64,000 bases of DNA from Monodelphis domestica (GCF_027887165.1 NC_077227.1:80369430-80433429), one strand, 5' to 3'. Shown: positions 23,803-37,259, counted from the first letter of the stretch. Numbers and translations: made by a program. The notes: generated by a model not told the origin, from the letters alone.

Positions 23803-26500
23803 CTCTTATCTTAGTGGAAAGGATTCTAGTTTATCTCCATTACAGATAATGCTTGCTATTCATATTAGATATATGCTAGTTATTATTTTAAGGAAAGCTC
23901 CTGTTATTACAATGTTTTTTAATGTTTTTATAAGGAATGGGTGTTGCATTTTGTCAAAGGCTTTTTCTGCATCTATTATAGTGATAATTATATGGTTTTT
24001 GCTAGTGTTGTTATTGATATGGTCAATTATGCTGATAGTTTTTCTAATACTGAACTATCCTTACATTCCTGTCTGGTATAAAACCCAACTGGTCTTAATA
24101 TATGATTCTTGTGATATAATGCTATAATCTCTTTGCTAGTATTTTATTTAAAAATTTTGCACCAATATTCATTAAGGAGATTGGTCTACAGTTTTCTTTC
24201 TCTGTTTTAGCTGCTCTTCCTAGTTTAGGTATTAGTATTGTATTTGTGTCATAAAAAGAATTTGGAAGAATTCCTTCTTCCCCTACCTTTCCAAACAGTT
24301 TATGTGGTATTGGAGTTGATTGTTCTTTTAAGGTTTGGTAGAATTTTCATATGAATTTATTTGACTCTGGAAATTTTTTCTTAGGGAATTTTTTGATGGC
24401 TTGTTCAGTTTCTTTTTCTGTGATGGAGTTAAGTGTTCTTTTTACTCTTTTATTAATCTGGGCAGTTTATATTTTTGTAAATATTCATCTATTTCACTTA
24501 GATTATCAGATTTATTTCCCCCCTTACCATTCTGTCTCTCTCCTTTCAGCTTTTTCTTATTCACAAATGTTTTGATTTTTACCACCTCTTCCAGTGTGCC
24601 CTCTTTTTTGTCCATCCCCTTCCCTTCTCTCATTACCTTTTACCTCCTATGTTTCTATTGGGTAAGGTAGCTTTCTGTAGTGGGCTAAGAGTGGGTATTA
24701 TTCCCAGTTTGAGCTAATTCCAATGAGAGTAAAATTCAAACATTACCCACCACACCCCCTATATTCTCCTTTGGTAAAATGACTCTTGGGTACCTCTTCA
24801 TGTAAGATAATTTATCCCCTTTTATTTTTCCTTTTCTATTCTCCCTATGTGTTCCTCTTTGCCTTCCCTTGATTTTTTTATATAAACCATCCTATTCAGT
24901 TTATTCTATGTATACTCCTACCAATTATCCTAATAATGATTAAGTTCTTAAGTATCTTAAGTACTTTAAATATCAAAAATACTTTAAGTACCTCATATAA
25001 CTCAAGTATATGTCTTAAGTATTACCTTCTGAAGTATGAATGTACTCAATTCAACTTTATTGAATCCCTTACATTTTCACTTTTCTGTGCTTCTCTTTAG
25101 TGTCGAATTTGGTTATCAAATTTTCTTTTCAGCTGTTTTTTTTTTTTTTTGTGGGGGGAGAGTGGTCAGGATTTCCTGGAAGTCCTCTATTTTATTAAAT
25201 ATCACTTTTTTCCCCCTGGAGAGTTATTCTCATTTTCACTGGATATGTCATTCTTGGTTGTAGGACTAGATCCTTTGGCTTTCAGAATATATATCATATT
25301 TCATGCCTTCTGGTCCTTTACTGTAAAGGCTGCCAAACCCTGTATAATCATGATATTTGAATTGCTTCTTTCTAGTTTCTTGTAGTACTTTTTTCCTTGG
25401 TCTGGGAGTTTTTGAATTTTGTTATAGTTCTGAGATTTTTTTATATTAGGATCTCTTTCAGGAGGTTTTGGGTGAGTTCTTTAAATGTCTGTTTTCCCCT
25501 CTTGCTCAAAGACGTTAGGGCAGTTTTCTCTGATGATTTCTTATAATATGGTGTCAAGGCTTTTTTTTTTTTAATCATAGCTTTCAGTTATTCTGATGAT
25601 TCTTAGATTGCCTTTCCCAGATCTATTTTCCAGGTCATTTGTTTTTCCAAAGAGATATTTCAGATTTTCTTCTATTTGTTTGTTCTTTTGATTTTTGTCT
25701 TCCTTATCCCTTATAGAATCATTTGCTTGATTCAAATTTTTAGGAAGTTATTTCCTTCCTAGACTTTTTATGTTTCTAATTGGCCCATTCTAGTATTTAG
25801 GAAGTTGTTTTCTTCAGTAGTTTTTTTTTTGGGGGGGTGCTATTTCCATTTAGCCCATTCTAATCTTTATGGAGTTGTTTTCCTTAGTGTTTTTTTTTGG
25901 GGGGGGACCTTCATTTTCTTTTTGTCCTTTCTAGTTTTCAAGTTGCTGAATTTTTATATCTTTTTTTATTATTTTCTTTTTAAACTTTTTTTTTCCAAGT
26001 TCTTCCAAGATGTCTTTTGGGGCCCGACATCCTTTTTCACTTTTCTCTAAGACTCCATATGTTTCCTTTTCCTCATTGTTATCCTTTTTTATATATTTTG
26101 ATCTTTTTTGTTATTAAAGTAATTTTCTTTAGTTAAGAATTTGTGTGTGTGTGTCTTTTGCCCATTTCTCTAACTATTCTTTCCTCTTCCCCCTCCCCCT
26201 TGCCTGATTACCTTATCTGTCTGTTGAGGTATTGCTCTGCTTTGGGGGTAGAGGAAAAGCTGTTCCAAACTTGCAGTATAGACTTCTATGGTGTTTATGA
26301 TAGGTCTGGGTGTCTTTGAGTCTTTCATGCACTTTCAGGGGGTAGACTGACTGGCTTCTCATAGGGAGGCTTGCAGAAATTTTTTTCCAGCTGGATTCCA
26401 TCTCCCTTGCTTTTTGTTTCCCTGTTGTCTCCTGTATTGTGCTGTTCCTCACTTTGCAGTCTCATTGCTTCAGGCTATTTGGCAGCTTCTAGTGCTCTTC

Positions 26501-27218
<718 letters not shown>

Positions 27219-28009
27219 CTTTCCAACTCTGGAAGAGGATTGGACTGGCATTCTGCTGGTTTCATTGCCTCAGGACAAGCATAAGGCTGCTCCCACCTTC
27301 ATAGGACTGGTTTTAGGTTGCTCCCTGTCTGTTGTTTCATTGCTTTGGGCTGCTTGGCAGTGAGTAGGGCTGAGATGGTGTGTGCTCAGTAAGCTCCTCC
27401 ATGCAATACTCGTTGGGCTACTTCCCCTTTTTGCCCCATGAGATGTGTTGCTCCTGCTTTTCTTTGTTCTGAGGTAATTTATTTTCTACTTTTGGGTGTT
27501 TGGGGGTTTGGGCAAACTGAGTTTCCCTTATTCTACACCATCTTAGCTCCTAGCATCTCTATATATTTTAGATATGAGACCTCTCTCCTTTGCCCATTCC
27601 ATTGGGGAAAGTTTTCACATGCTTTAGGTAGACATCTCTCTAACTCAGATGGGTTTAAAGCCTGTTGGTTACCCTCAACCTGGTTTATTCCACCTGCTAA
27701 GACAGTCTTACCAATGTGTGGCTACTGCTCATGTTATAGTTGTAGCTACGGGTAAGAGTTGGGTGAAAAGTGTACCCCAAAGGTATATAAGCAACCTTGA
27801 AAAGGGCTAAGTCCATCCTCCTGCCATCAGTGCTAGTCCTTGATGAACATCCCATACATTCCATATGGTATAAAGTATATATTCTACTTCTACAGCACAG
27901 TGCTTGTCAAGTAATAAGTACTCAAATTATTTCAATTTTTCCATGTTCAATATTTAGGTCACATATCTCTTTTGAAGTTATTATGCTACATGGTATAAGA
28001 ATTTAAGGA

Positions 28010-29150
28010 AATAAGAAATTAATCTTTTTTACCTATATATTTCTGATGTGAGTTGATAGCCAAGATATGTAAACTAACAGAAATAAGAACAACCCCAAGA
28101 GATAAGTGGTCAAAGGATATAAGCAGAGGAGAGTTGGAGGAAGATAATAATAGAAGAGGCCAGATCCCCTACCAATAACCTAATAAAGCTCTAAAAAAGC
28201 ATCAGAAAGAATGATAAAGAAAATTAAAAAAAAACACTTATCTATAAACTGCTCTATTCAATCCTGGCCTGCATAAAAAGCCTCTGGAAGTACAGAGTAG
28301 AGACTAGGAGGACTGTGGTGCCTTCAACAGTAGTAGTAAAGGATGTTGGAAGAAGGAAGGATTTGGGGAGAAAAAACTGAGATGGACATGTAGTCATACT
28401 AGCTTTTATAGCTGTAAGCTTAAAGCTTTTGCACTCTTCCAAACTGATGATTTTTCACTAAATTTTGACAGCCTTTTAAATGTACATTTGTTGAGCACCC
28501 ATTATGTATGAGACATTGTATTAGGTGCCAATGAAGTGTAAAAAGCCCCCAATAAAACACTTGAGAACCACTTTCTTTGGCCTACAAATTGGTTAGGAGG
28601 AGCTATCCAATTGCTACAAAAGACTGGCAGTGGGTATTCCTGAAAGAGCTTGTTTGCCACATAAGCAAAGTCTGAGTCAAAGAAGCAAGAAATGACGGGG
28701 GAAATATGTCACCTCCATAACAGGGCGCTCATTTGGTAAAATTTTAACTATTTTCAGAGTACCTCACACTTTATGTATTTGTTCCTATAATGGATCCGTG
28801 CCCTATGGGAGGAACGTGGCAAATGGGAAAAGAAATAACTCGACCTGATGTGATAGGATTAGAATCATCATGAAATACAGCAAGTTGACCCGAAAATAGT
28901 GCCACTGTCTATTGTCTTTTCTAAGCAGTACAGTAGAAATAAGGAAATAGTGTTTCCCAAGAAACTTGTTTATAGAGATGTTGCCACCCAGGGGGAAAGT
29001 AATTTTCTCCGTTCCAGAACTTTCTCAGTCATGAACTGAAAGTAATAATACGTATTCTATACAGATTCGTGCACTGTTTGCCTCCGGCAACCCATAGGAT
29101 CTTTGTAGTCAGTCAGATTTTTTATACATTATGCCCAGAACTGTGGTTTT
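28010..29150. other. Intergenic stretch before the promoter, nothing recognised
   Basis: No repeat family or open frame of interest. It is less repeat-rich than its surroundings, which is common just upstream of a housekeeping promoter. Confidence 0.4.
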
Positions 29151-29159
29151 TGATGAAAA
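29151..29159 (+). promoter_or_regulatory. Possible ATF4/CARE-type amino-acid response element
   Basis: TGATGAAAA fits the C/EBP-ATF response element pattern TGATGNAAN and is one base from the asparagine synthetase NSRE-1 core (TGATGAAAC). It sits about 180 bp upstream of the CpG island. ALDH18A1 is an ATF4-responsive proline synthesis gene in other mammals. Nine bases can occur by chance, so confidence is low. Confidence 0.25.
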
Positions 29160-29380
29160 AATAGTGAAAAAGTCAATTTACTCGAGGAGAGCGGACACCT
29201 GGCTATCCTTCCCTAGACGAGCCTAGACAGAGGAGCCAACAGACTTTTTATTGGCTTGTCTGGACCCAGAAAAAGAATGTGCCTTTAGTCCTGGCGGGAC
29301 TCTCAGGCAGAGCTACGGTCAATTTCAGTCAGCGAAAAGGCGGGGGCGGGAAGAGGGAGGAGAGAAGGGGCGGAGCCCGC

Positions 29381-29386
29381 CACGTG
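29381..29386. promoter_or_regulatory. E-box CACGTG in the ALDH18A1 CpG island
   Basis: Perfect palindromic CACGTG next to GC boxes. Such sites bind MYC/MAX and USF. P5CS is reported to be induced by MYC in proline biosynthesis, so the site is plausible, but no binding can be shown from sequence. Confidence 0.4.
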
Positions 29387-29439
29387 GAGGGCCGGGGATT
29401 CTCGGAAGCTGCTTACGCTGGAATCGCGGCCGCTTACGC

Positions 29440-29626
29440 TACGTCCCCGGTTCATCTGCGCCGCTGGCGTAAATCTCCCCAAAGGCGAAACGTCGGTGGC
29501 CGGGGGAGGGGCGGGCCGGCGCGAGCTAAGAATCGCTCTTCTACGTGGCCTCGGGCAGACATCGCGGGCCCCTGGAGGGAACCTCCAACCCTCCCTGGGG
29601 AGGCGGCTTCCGACCTGAGGAGGCTG
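29440..29626 (+). other. ALDH18A1: Candidate non-coding exon 1 of ALDH18A1 (5'UTR)
   Basis: The coding sequence starts in exon 2, so a non-coding first exon must lie in the CpG island. The best 5' splice donor near its middle is CTG|GTGAGG after 29626. The transcription start is not determinable here; 29440 is a placeholder. Other GT sites in the island could serve instead. Confidence 0.3.
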
Positions 29627-31043
29627 GTGAGGAGGCCACGGAGGGGTACGATGAACCAGGCATGGGAGGGGGTCCGAGTCGTGGATTGGCTGGGGGGGCG
29701 CTTCCCATGAAGCTTGGAGCGGTATCTGGCTTGGGGAGCACTACTTGGGGGTGAGAATAGGGGGAGGTTTGAAGGTAGGAGGGATCCTGGGGCGAGGGTG
29801 TGGGGCGCCGACTGGTCCAGCCGGGGATTGGGATGGGCGTATGCCCGCGCCGGGATGCGGTTGCCCACGTATGCCGCCGTGGGAGCAGGAGGATGGGGAT
29901 GGGGTCGTGGTACCCAAAAAGCACTGGCTCTGCAGCCTCTGCCTCGTCCATCTCTCTGCGGCGCTCCAGACGCCCTTTGCCTCGGCCGGGTGGTGGAGAG
30001 GCCGGGCAAAGTTCGAGGAGCCGGCTCCTCTCCGAGGCACCTCTAGTGATCCCCGTAGGCGTCCTGCGGGCCGATTGTGGCACCTGTTTATTTACCTTTG
30101 TTCAGGTGTCTGCTCACCTGGGAAACCCCCTCCCCCATTCCATCTTCGCAGCACAGATGTGTGCCAAGCGCTGGGGATACCAAGAGAAGTTAGAAACAAC
30201 CCCTGAGGGAGCTCACTTCTGATGGGTCAGGCAACGTGGAAATAGTTAGGGAGGAGGAAGATGTAGAGTAGAGGAGCAGTGGTTGCCTTTTGGGTGTCCT
30301 GGACCCCTCAGAATGATAGCTTTAAATGCATAAAATATGTAGGGATTACCCCGGATTAGCTCCGGGAGAGGGTAGACTGTCTTTTACCTTGATCAGAGTA
30401 GGTGCTGAATAAATGTTAGTTGACTGACTAACAAGGAAACCAATTATAGTGAAATATAGTTATCAAACACTATATATACAATGTGTGTATACATCTCTAT
30501 ATACATTTATATCAGAGGTGTTTTTATAATGTGTAGCTTATAGTGAGTGTTTTTATGAAAAGGTTGGGAGTGAAGTTCCGTGCTCTGTTTAAATCACTGA
30601 GGTATGGACTTTCTGTTTTGAATTTGAATTTGAACTAAAAAGTAGAATGGAGAAATTAGTTAACTTAGTTTAAATATCAAAAACTATTTGCTAGAAGTAA
30701 ATTGAGTGCAAATACCTTTTGTTTCAAGTAACTGGTCATCTCCTTTAAATAGACTTGAGACTTTGTCTTCCTTTATAGATCTAGAACCAAAAGGTCTTCT
30801 TGAACAATGCCCTTATTTTATGCTTGAGGAAACTGAGGCCCCCAAATGGAATGAGAAGCTCAGACAAGATAATATCCATGCCTTATGCTGGATTGAATAT
30901 TTAAGAATTTCAGTCTGTCCGAGCAAAGATATTGAAAAGAACACTGGCTGGCAAGCCAATGGCTTCTGATTGGACCTTGATTTCTTTCTAGTTTTGTAGC
31001 TTTGGGTGGTGACCCTCCCCAAGGCTCATATTTTTTTTTTCCT

Positions 31044-31223
31044 TCAACCCTTACTTTCTATCTTAAGAACAACTTTAAGATAGAAGGGCAAGGGATTAGG
31101 CAAATGGAGTTAAAATGACTTACCCAGGGTCATGAAGCGAGGAAGTGCCTGGGTCCAGATTTGAACCCATATCTTCCTGACTCTTGACCTCATGTTCTGT
31201 CCACTAAGCTACCTATTTACCCC
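31044..31223 (-). mobile_element. Marsupial SINE, antisense
   Basis: aacccttactttctatctta, atgacttacccagggtcatg, gatttgaacccatatcttcc, gttctgtccactaagctacc. Confidence 0.8.
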
Positions 31224-31899
31224 TCCAAGGCTCAGTTTTTAAATGTATTTTTCCCCAAATAATGAAAATGTACATTTTTCCCCCTTCAATTTCTTCCTCA
31301 AAACCTTTGTAACAGATATCTAAAACTACATAAAGCAAATTCTAGCATTGCCTAAGACTAATTTTCTTTACCTGAAAAATAGGAATGAGAAGCAGTGTTG
31401 TTGGAGGAAGGTGACTTGAGGGGCCAGTCTTGGAACTAGGGTGATTTGGGTGTCTGGCTTCTGATAAATCTGGGCAAGGCCTTTAAGCTCTCTGTTCTAC
31501 AGATCACCAGGATAGCAAATTCCACAATTGCTGCAACTCTGAATTGGTAGAGGTTACCAGGAGCTCCCTGCCCTGAAGAAATTACAAATCTAAACACATG
31601 CAAAAAAAGCCATTGGAGTGCCTGTCTTGCCCACCAGGGTTATTTTGAAGTTCAGATTCATTCAGCAACCATTTATTTCTCTGGCTGACGTGCGCAGTGC
31701 ACTGAGTGAGTTGGGGGGGATATAGCTAAAAAGTGTTTTCTCTGCTCTCAGTGAGGCTTATGCTTTAGGATGGATTTGGGAGAATCAGATGTATTCCCAG
31801 AAGATACTTTCAATTGTGATAATGAAGGGCAAAAGGTGCTCTTTAAGGTCTGAAGACCTTGCACCTAGCACAGAACTTAAAAAAAAAAAATCACAGCAT

Positions 31900-32640
31900 C
31901 TTTGTGTTGGAAAGGACTTCATAGGACATAGATCAACCGTACCTGAACAAGGAACTCCACTATAATGGGATTCCTCAGCCTTTTCTTGGTTATATCACAC
32001 CTGGAGAAACACAGAGCCTTTCCACTTCTGGAGGAAAGAAAGAACTTCTATTTTAGGGTAAGAGATCAGGGATCGTTTTGTGGAGAATTGATATTAGAGC
32101 TGGAACTTGAAAAGTGGTTAGGATTTCAAGAGACAGAATCTGGAGGAGGAGGAGGACAGTTTAGGTCTATGGAGTGGTGGTGGCAGAGAAGTATACAGGG
32201 TCTGGGTACAACTGTTTGGCCAGAGCATAGCACTTGTAAAGGAGATCAGTCTGATATTAGTCAAGAAAGATAAAGTGGTGTCAGCCTTGAATGGATTTGA
32301 GCTGGACCTTGGAGGAAGAGAATGTGAAGAGGGAGAGAGGATTTTTTAGTAGGGAATATGCCAAGTACAGTAAAGGAATTGAAGTGATGGGTGTCTTTCT
32401 GTTGAGAAGTAAATTGGGAATTTACAGTGAGGCTAAATTATAGATTATGGCTTTGAAAGTTAGTCTCAGAGGAGTTTAAACTTGATTCAGTAGGTAGCAA
32501 TTATAAGTTCTTGAGTAGGTGAATGACATGAAGAAAATACTGATTTAGAAAAATTAGTCTGGCAGTATATGTTATGCAGATGATTTAGAGAAGGAGACTT
32601 GGAAGTGAATGACCTGCTACCATACTGTTGTGGTTATCTG
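31900..32640. mobile_element. Ancient interspersed repeat, unassigned
   Basis: Phrases such as agcttgatt-agtaggtagcaat and gggaatatgccaagtacag resemble an old mammalian repeat whose relatives appear at 33360-33610, 47290-47500, 49360-49690 and 49985-50080. Family not named. Confidence 0.35.
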
Positions 32641-32699
32641 GTAATAAATTATAGTTATCTGATGTGAAATAATAAGGTCTTAAATTAGTTAAGGATAAA

Positions 32700-32945
32700 T
32701 CCCAGCTAAAATCCAATTTTTTATGGAAAACCTTTCCTAACTTTTCTTTATTCTAATATCTTCCCTCTCAATTATTTATTTTATCCTGTAAATAGTTTCC
32801 TTTGTATATATTTATTTGCATGCTGTCTCCTTCATTGAACTGTAAGCTTCTTGAGTACAGGAATTGTCTTTTGCCCTCTTTTGTATCCTAGCACTTGGTG
32901 CAGTGCCTGACATTGTGCTTAATGTTTTATTGATTGATTTAGAAT
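32700..32945 (+). mobile_element. L2 3'-end relic
   Basis: gaaaacctttcctaactttt, gaactgtaagcttcttgagt, acaggaattgtctttt, agcacttggtgcagtgcctg: typical L2 3' end. Confidence 0.75.
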
Positions 32946-33145
32946 GAGGAATCCTAGAGATCTAGTCCAACCCTCTCACTTTACTTATGAGATAATTCAG
33001 GCGTGGGGAGGCTAAATGTTTTGCCAAATGTGAAAATACTAATAAAGTAGCAGAGAATTTTGCTACTGTATAATATAACAATTTAGAGATAAGAGATTTG
33101 TTTGAGGATGAAGAGCAAAGAAAAAAGAAACAAAATAAGTAATAC

Positions 33146-33239
33146 AAAGTCAGTGTGGAAAGACAACAAAATTCAAGTTGAATGCAGTCATCAAAGTCAG
33201 TATGGAAAGACAACAAAATTCAAGTTGAATGCAGTCATC
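33146..33239 (+). repeat. Two-copy tandem duplication, 47-bp unit
   Basis: Units 33146-33192 and 33193-33239 differ at one base (cagtgtgg vs cagtatgg). Recent small duplication in ALDH18A1 intron 1. Confidence 0.95.
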
Positions 33240-35186
33240 AGTGATCGAATGGCACTGTCAAAGTATACCTTCCTCTTTAGTCTGTAAAATAACTCTTTGA
33301 GAGGTGGGCAAAAGCGTATGACTACAATATGATTGATTCCCCACCCTCATATCTGATAACCTAGTGGGGAAAATATGATAGAAACAAGTATATTGCAGAG
33401 TAGAATATTGGTATTATAAAAAGTTCAGAGGATGTGTCTAGAAGAAAAGATGAGAAATGGGAAGGTATTGTTGTGAAAATGGGCCAGGTGAATCTGAGAA
33501 GGCTTCTTAAAGGAAGGTGGTATTTGATCTGGAAGGGTTTTAGTTGGTAGAGCAGTGGGGACATGTTCCAGATGGGGGAACCAACATGAGTCAAGAACAG
33601 AGCCAAGGAAGAGTAAATTGACTTAGAAATTAAATTTCTCTTTCTTGTGGAGAGTTATCTATATTTGCACCAGGTAGATTTGGAGCCAGCAGAACCAGTT
33701 AGAAGTTGGAAAAAGCTCCAGAGTTTCATGGTCAGGGGTGCCAAATAAACTTGTTTTCCATTCACCTGGAGATTTGGATTGTCTTTGCTCATCTCCCTCT
33801 TGTTAGCACCTGCAAAATGCCTCGAAACATCATTCTGCCCTCTTGTCCCTGTCCTGAGAGTACTTAATACATTGTTTGGGAAGCAATAAAGCCACCAAAT
33901 CATGTAGTTAGAAGATGATTAAAGTGTTCAGGCAGTAGTTTGTCTAGTTATGATTGTGGGAAGCTACTTTGATCCAGGGGGAAAAGGACAGTTACTTAGA
34001 GAATATTTTCAGTCCACTATCTGAGCTTTGATTTGTCCATTATTCTCTTTTCCCTATGCTTAGGTCATTTAACTCAATTGTTAGTGTGGTGTTAATTGGA
34101 GAATCTGACATTTTGGAGCTAAAAACAGTTTACAATCATCTGGTCCAAGGCTTGACAACATGCTTGTTTTACTTTTAATAACTAAACTCTGCCCCCCCCC
34201 CTAATAATAACAACAACAAAAACTCTTAACAGTGGGACATATTTTGGCTTTTGAGGAAAGACAAACAAAAGAAAGAAAAAAGGTTATTTTTTATAGGGTG
34301 TTTCTGTCTAATCTCTTATTGAAATCTCACTCATCAAAGGTCTGTAGAAGAATCCAAAAGATACTTGGGAAAGGTGAAAATGAGGGAGTTGAATCCATCT
34401 TGCCAGGGTAATGGGGGGCATGTGTGGGGACAATAGAAGTTTCAAAAGAGACTTGGTGAGAATCTAAACCCCTTAGTTCCACTGAAACATAATGTAAGCC
34501 ACTGGTTCCCAAAAGAACAAGGAGAAAAATTATACAAGATTCAGAGAAAACCTTCTCCCATGAAGAGGAAAAAACTCCCAAATTCATCTACTACCAACAG
34601 TAAGAGGGTAGAATAGGTCAGTAATGCTTGTATTTTATATGCAGTGGAATAGAGATTTAAAATTTCTGGACATTTTAAAGCCACGGGAAAGTATTTTAAA
34701 AAACTTATCTATACTTACAATAAATTTTGGATATAAATAAATCTAAGCTAAAAGTCCTTTTAAAGATACATTTTTGTTTCTAAAATTATTTTCTAAATTG
34801 TGGTTAAGATCCTCACTTGGATTTCTTGTGAACTTTATAGAAAATAAAAATAAATATATAAAACTTAGTTTTCATTACTAATAATTCTTTGACTATTAAT
34901 ATATGTAAATCAGTTTACATAGTTGTTACAAACATGTACATACTTTTTTGGGTGTGCTACTTGTTTGTGATTTCATGTATCAGCAGTCACATACTTCGTA
35001 GCCATATAATGTTCTTTGCTGTCAGTACACTCGAGTTTGCTTAGGGTTCATCTATTAGGCATTTGTGTTATTTCCAGAGTATAATTTATTTGGAAAAGAA
35101 TAACACGCTTATTAATTGTATCGATTTAAAAATGTTTGACTAATGACGTTACAAAGAATCAAATTTAAAGGAATAAATAACACCTA

Positions 35187-35323
35187 TTGGTGTTACTTTG
35201 TCTATCCTAAGTGACTATTCCATCTACATGGGGAACTGTGAAGTAATCCCTTCCTTTCTCAAGATCTAGCACATTTTTGCTCACCCTTATCTCCTCGTAC
35301 TTATTAAGACGTGTAAGAACAGG
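35187..35323 (+). repeat. Direct repeat, copy 1 (137 bp)
   Basis: Starts ttggtgttactttgtctatc and ends acgtgtaagaacagg. Matches 35822-35958 at 135 of 137 positions. Confidence 0.97.
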
Positions 35324-35821
35324 GCAGAGGATGGCTAACTTCTTTCCTCAGGAGTCATAACCCCGTGTTGGTATCAGCACATACATCTTCCTTGTATAGA
35401 AGAACCTTGTGTACCATAGGAATACTCTTCCTCTTCTGAACATTTGACTTCTTGCTTCTCTGGCCTTTAGTTTCTGTTTGTTTCTCCACTCTTCCTTCCT
35501 TTTCTTGCCATTCTCCCCCAATATCTTTTCTCTCTCTTCTTCCCTTTCCCCCTCACACCCCCAGCCTTTCTGAGCCTCACCTGGCCCTCTCTGTACTTAG
35601 CCTTGGCTTCTTCATTGGCCTTCTGCTCCAGACTCAGAGCATCCATACCTGTGGCTCTAGGCTTACAGACTTAATGGATTTGAACTCAGATTTACTAGGA
35701 ATATTCTATCTGATGCCTAGTTTTTGCCTCTTTACAAGAAGCAGGAACAATTTGTCAGAGGAAGAACCCATCAACATTATGGCAAAAATATGGAAAATAG
35801 TGTACCTTTTTGGTATACCTT

Positions 35822-35958
35822 TTGGTGTTACTTTGTCTATCCTAAGTGGCTATTCCATCTACATGGGGAACTGTGAAGTAATCCCTTCCTTTCTCAAGAT
35901 CTAGCACATTTTTGCTCACCCTTATCTCCTCGTACTTATTAAGACGTGTAGGAACAGG
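35822..35958 (+). repeat. Direct repeat, copy 2 (137 bp)
   Basis: Two differences from copy 1 (gtggct vs gtgact; gtagg vs gtaag). The copies are 635 bp apart. Copy 2 forms the end of a 150-codon open frame (35452-35904), which I do not recognise as a gene. Confidence 0.97.
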
Positions 35959-36000
35959 TGCCTTAGTAACAGGAAGATGCAGAAAGTAATAACCATTTTG

Positions 36001-36204
36001 GGGGCAGCTAGATGGCTCAATGGATTAAAAGCCAGGCCTAGAGAGAGGAAGTCTAGAATTCAAATCTAGCCCCAGACATTTCCTAGCTATGTGACCCTGG
36101 AAAAGTCACTTAACCCCCATTGCCTATCCCTTACCTCTCTTTGGCTATAAAACCAACATACAGTATTGATTCTAACTAAGATGTAAAGTAAGGGTTTAAA
36201 AAGA
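36001..36204 (+). mobile_element. Marsupial SINE, full length, with target duplication
   Basis: ggggcagctagatggctcaa, agccaggcctagagagagga, gtgaccctggaaaagtcact, cagtattgattctaac, aagggtttaaaaa. Flanked by agaaagtaataaccatttt and agaaagtaatcatttt, an imperfect target-site duplication. Confidence 0.92.
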
Positions 36205-36589
36205 AAGTAATCATTTTCAGAGAAGGAGCTGAAGTTAAAAAAAAAAGAACAAAATATACACTATTCACTGACTCCAATATGTCACATGGGAAGTTCTCAG
36301 ACTTATTTTCTAAGTTTGTCTATTAGTTTCTACTACTTTTGATGTTTCAGTTTTTTCCATCTTAACTTTTTGAAAACTGAATATTTACCCTGTTTGAGAC
36401 AAACTTCTCTTTTATATTATTATTATTATATTATTTCTTCCTAAGAATATTCTACCCTTCTAATTGGACCCCAGATCCTGGGCACTTTTTGGCTGCCTTA
36501 CTTAGTAGTCCCCTAACCCCACTGATGCCTGGTTTTTGTCTCTTTAGTACTTTAATGTTCACATAAAGTTTCACAATTACATCATTAAA

Positions 36590-36770
36590 TCCCCATATCA
36601 ACTCTATAAAGAGGTAAGTGCTATGATTACTCCCATTTTATAGATAAGAAAATTGAGGGAAAGAGAAGTTAAGTAACTTGCCAAACAGGAAGTGTCTGAG
36701 GCTGTATTTGAACCTTGGTCTTTCTGATTTCAGGTCTAGCCCTCTTATCTACTGCACTCCCTCAGAAGTC
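36590..36770 (-). mobile_element. MIR-type SINE relic
   Basis: cccattttatagataagaaa, attgagggaaagagaagtta, gaaccttggtctttctgatt: antisense MIR. Confidence 0.75.
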
Positions 36771-37259
36771 TGAAGATTTGATCAAATTGAGAGGAAAAAA
36801 GGAGCTACAGGTGATCTGCAAATGCTGCCATAGTGCAGACCAGATATATCTAGCCAAATCCTAACGAGCAGTCCTTGGTGACATCTGAAAATGTTCTGCA
36901 TTTGCAGGGTTTGAAAGGAGCTCTCCTGTGTAGAGCCCTAAACTGCTGCTGCTTTTGCAGTTTACTACATGCTAACATCGTTGTTAATGTATTTGTTGTT
37001 TATGGCCAAAAGACTTTGTATTTTAGTCTTTACCTCTCCCTATAAATGTGAAGAATAAATATGTGGAAAGCGTAGGTACCCCTGGATTCCCAAAGACAGT
37101 AGAAGTCACCTGTACTGTTTGGCACTGAACATCTCACTAAACATATCTAAATTAACAATCATTGAAGAAATTGCTTTTAGAGTCTTCATGGAGCTCAATA
37201 AACAATTTCCTAGAAGATTTTGTTGTCTAGTATCCTGTTTCTTCTACATACAGATTTTT

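Larger units (their letters stand above)
29330..30080 (+). promoter_or_regulatory. ALDH18A1: CpG-island promoter of ALDH18A1
   Basis: The only GC-rich, CpG-dense block in the window, in AT-rich surroundings. It contains several GC boxes (GGGGGCGGG at 29342-29350, GGGGCGG near 29368, GGGGCGGG at 29507-29514) and a canonical E-box CACGTG at 29381-29386. There is no TATA box. A 9-bp direct repeat gcttacgct occurs at 29411-29419 and 29432-29440. It lies 10 kb upstream of the ALDH18A1 start codon on the same strand, as expected for a housekeeping gene with a non-coding first exon. Long open frames on both strands here are a by-product of GC content. Confidence 0.8.

Noticed and set aside
23522..24127. 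201-codon open frame on the + strand, hydrophobic
   Set aside because: It is the antisense of the L1 reverse-transcriptase region; the true homology is on the - strand.
29330..30080. Bidirectional promoter with a divergent gene to the left
   Set aside because: No coding exon or CpG-linked open frame with homology on the - strand; the left neighbour TCTN3 runs in the same direction as ALDH18A1.
29452..30222. Several long open frames on both strands in the GC-rich block (up to 185 codons on - and 153 on +)
   Set aside because: They overlap each other in many frames, are Arg/Gly/Pro-rich, have no recognised homology and lie in the CpG island, where stop codons are rare by composition.
35452..35904. 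150-codon + strand open frame with hydrophobic stretches ending near FLKI
   Set aside because: No recognised homology and no splice signals around it, and its end lies in a duplicated segment. Kept only as a point to check in the duplication finding.
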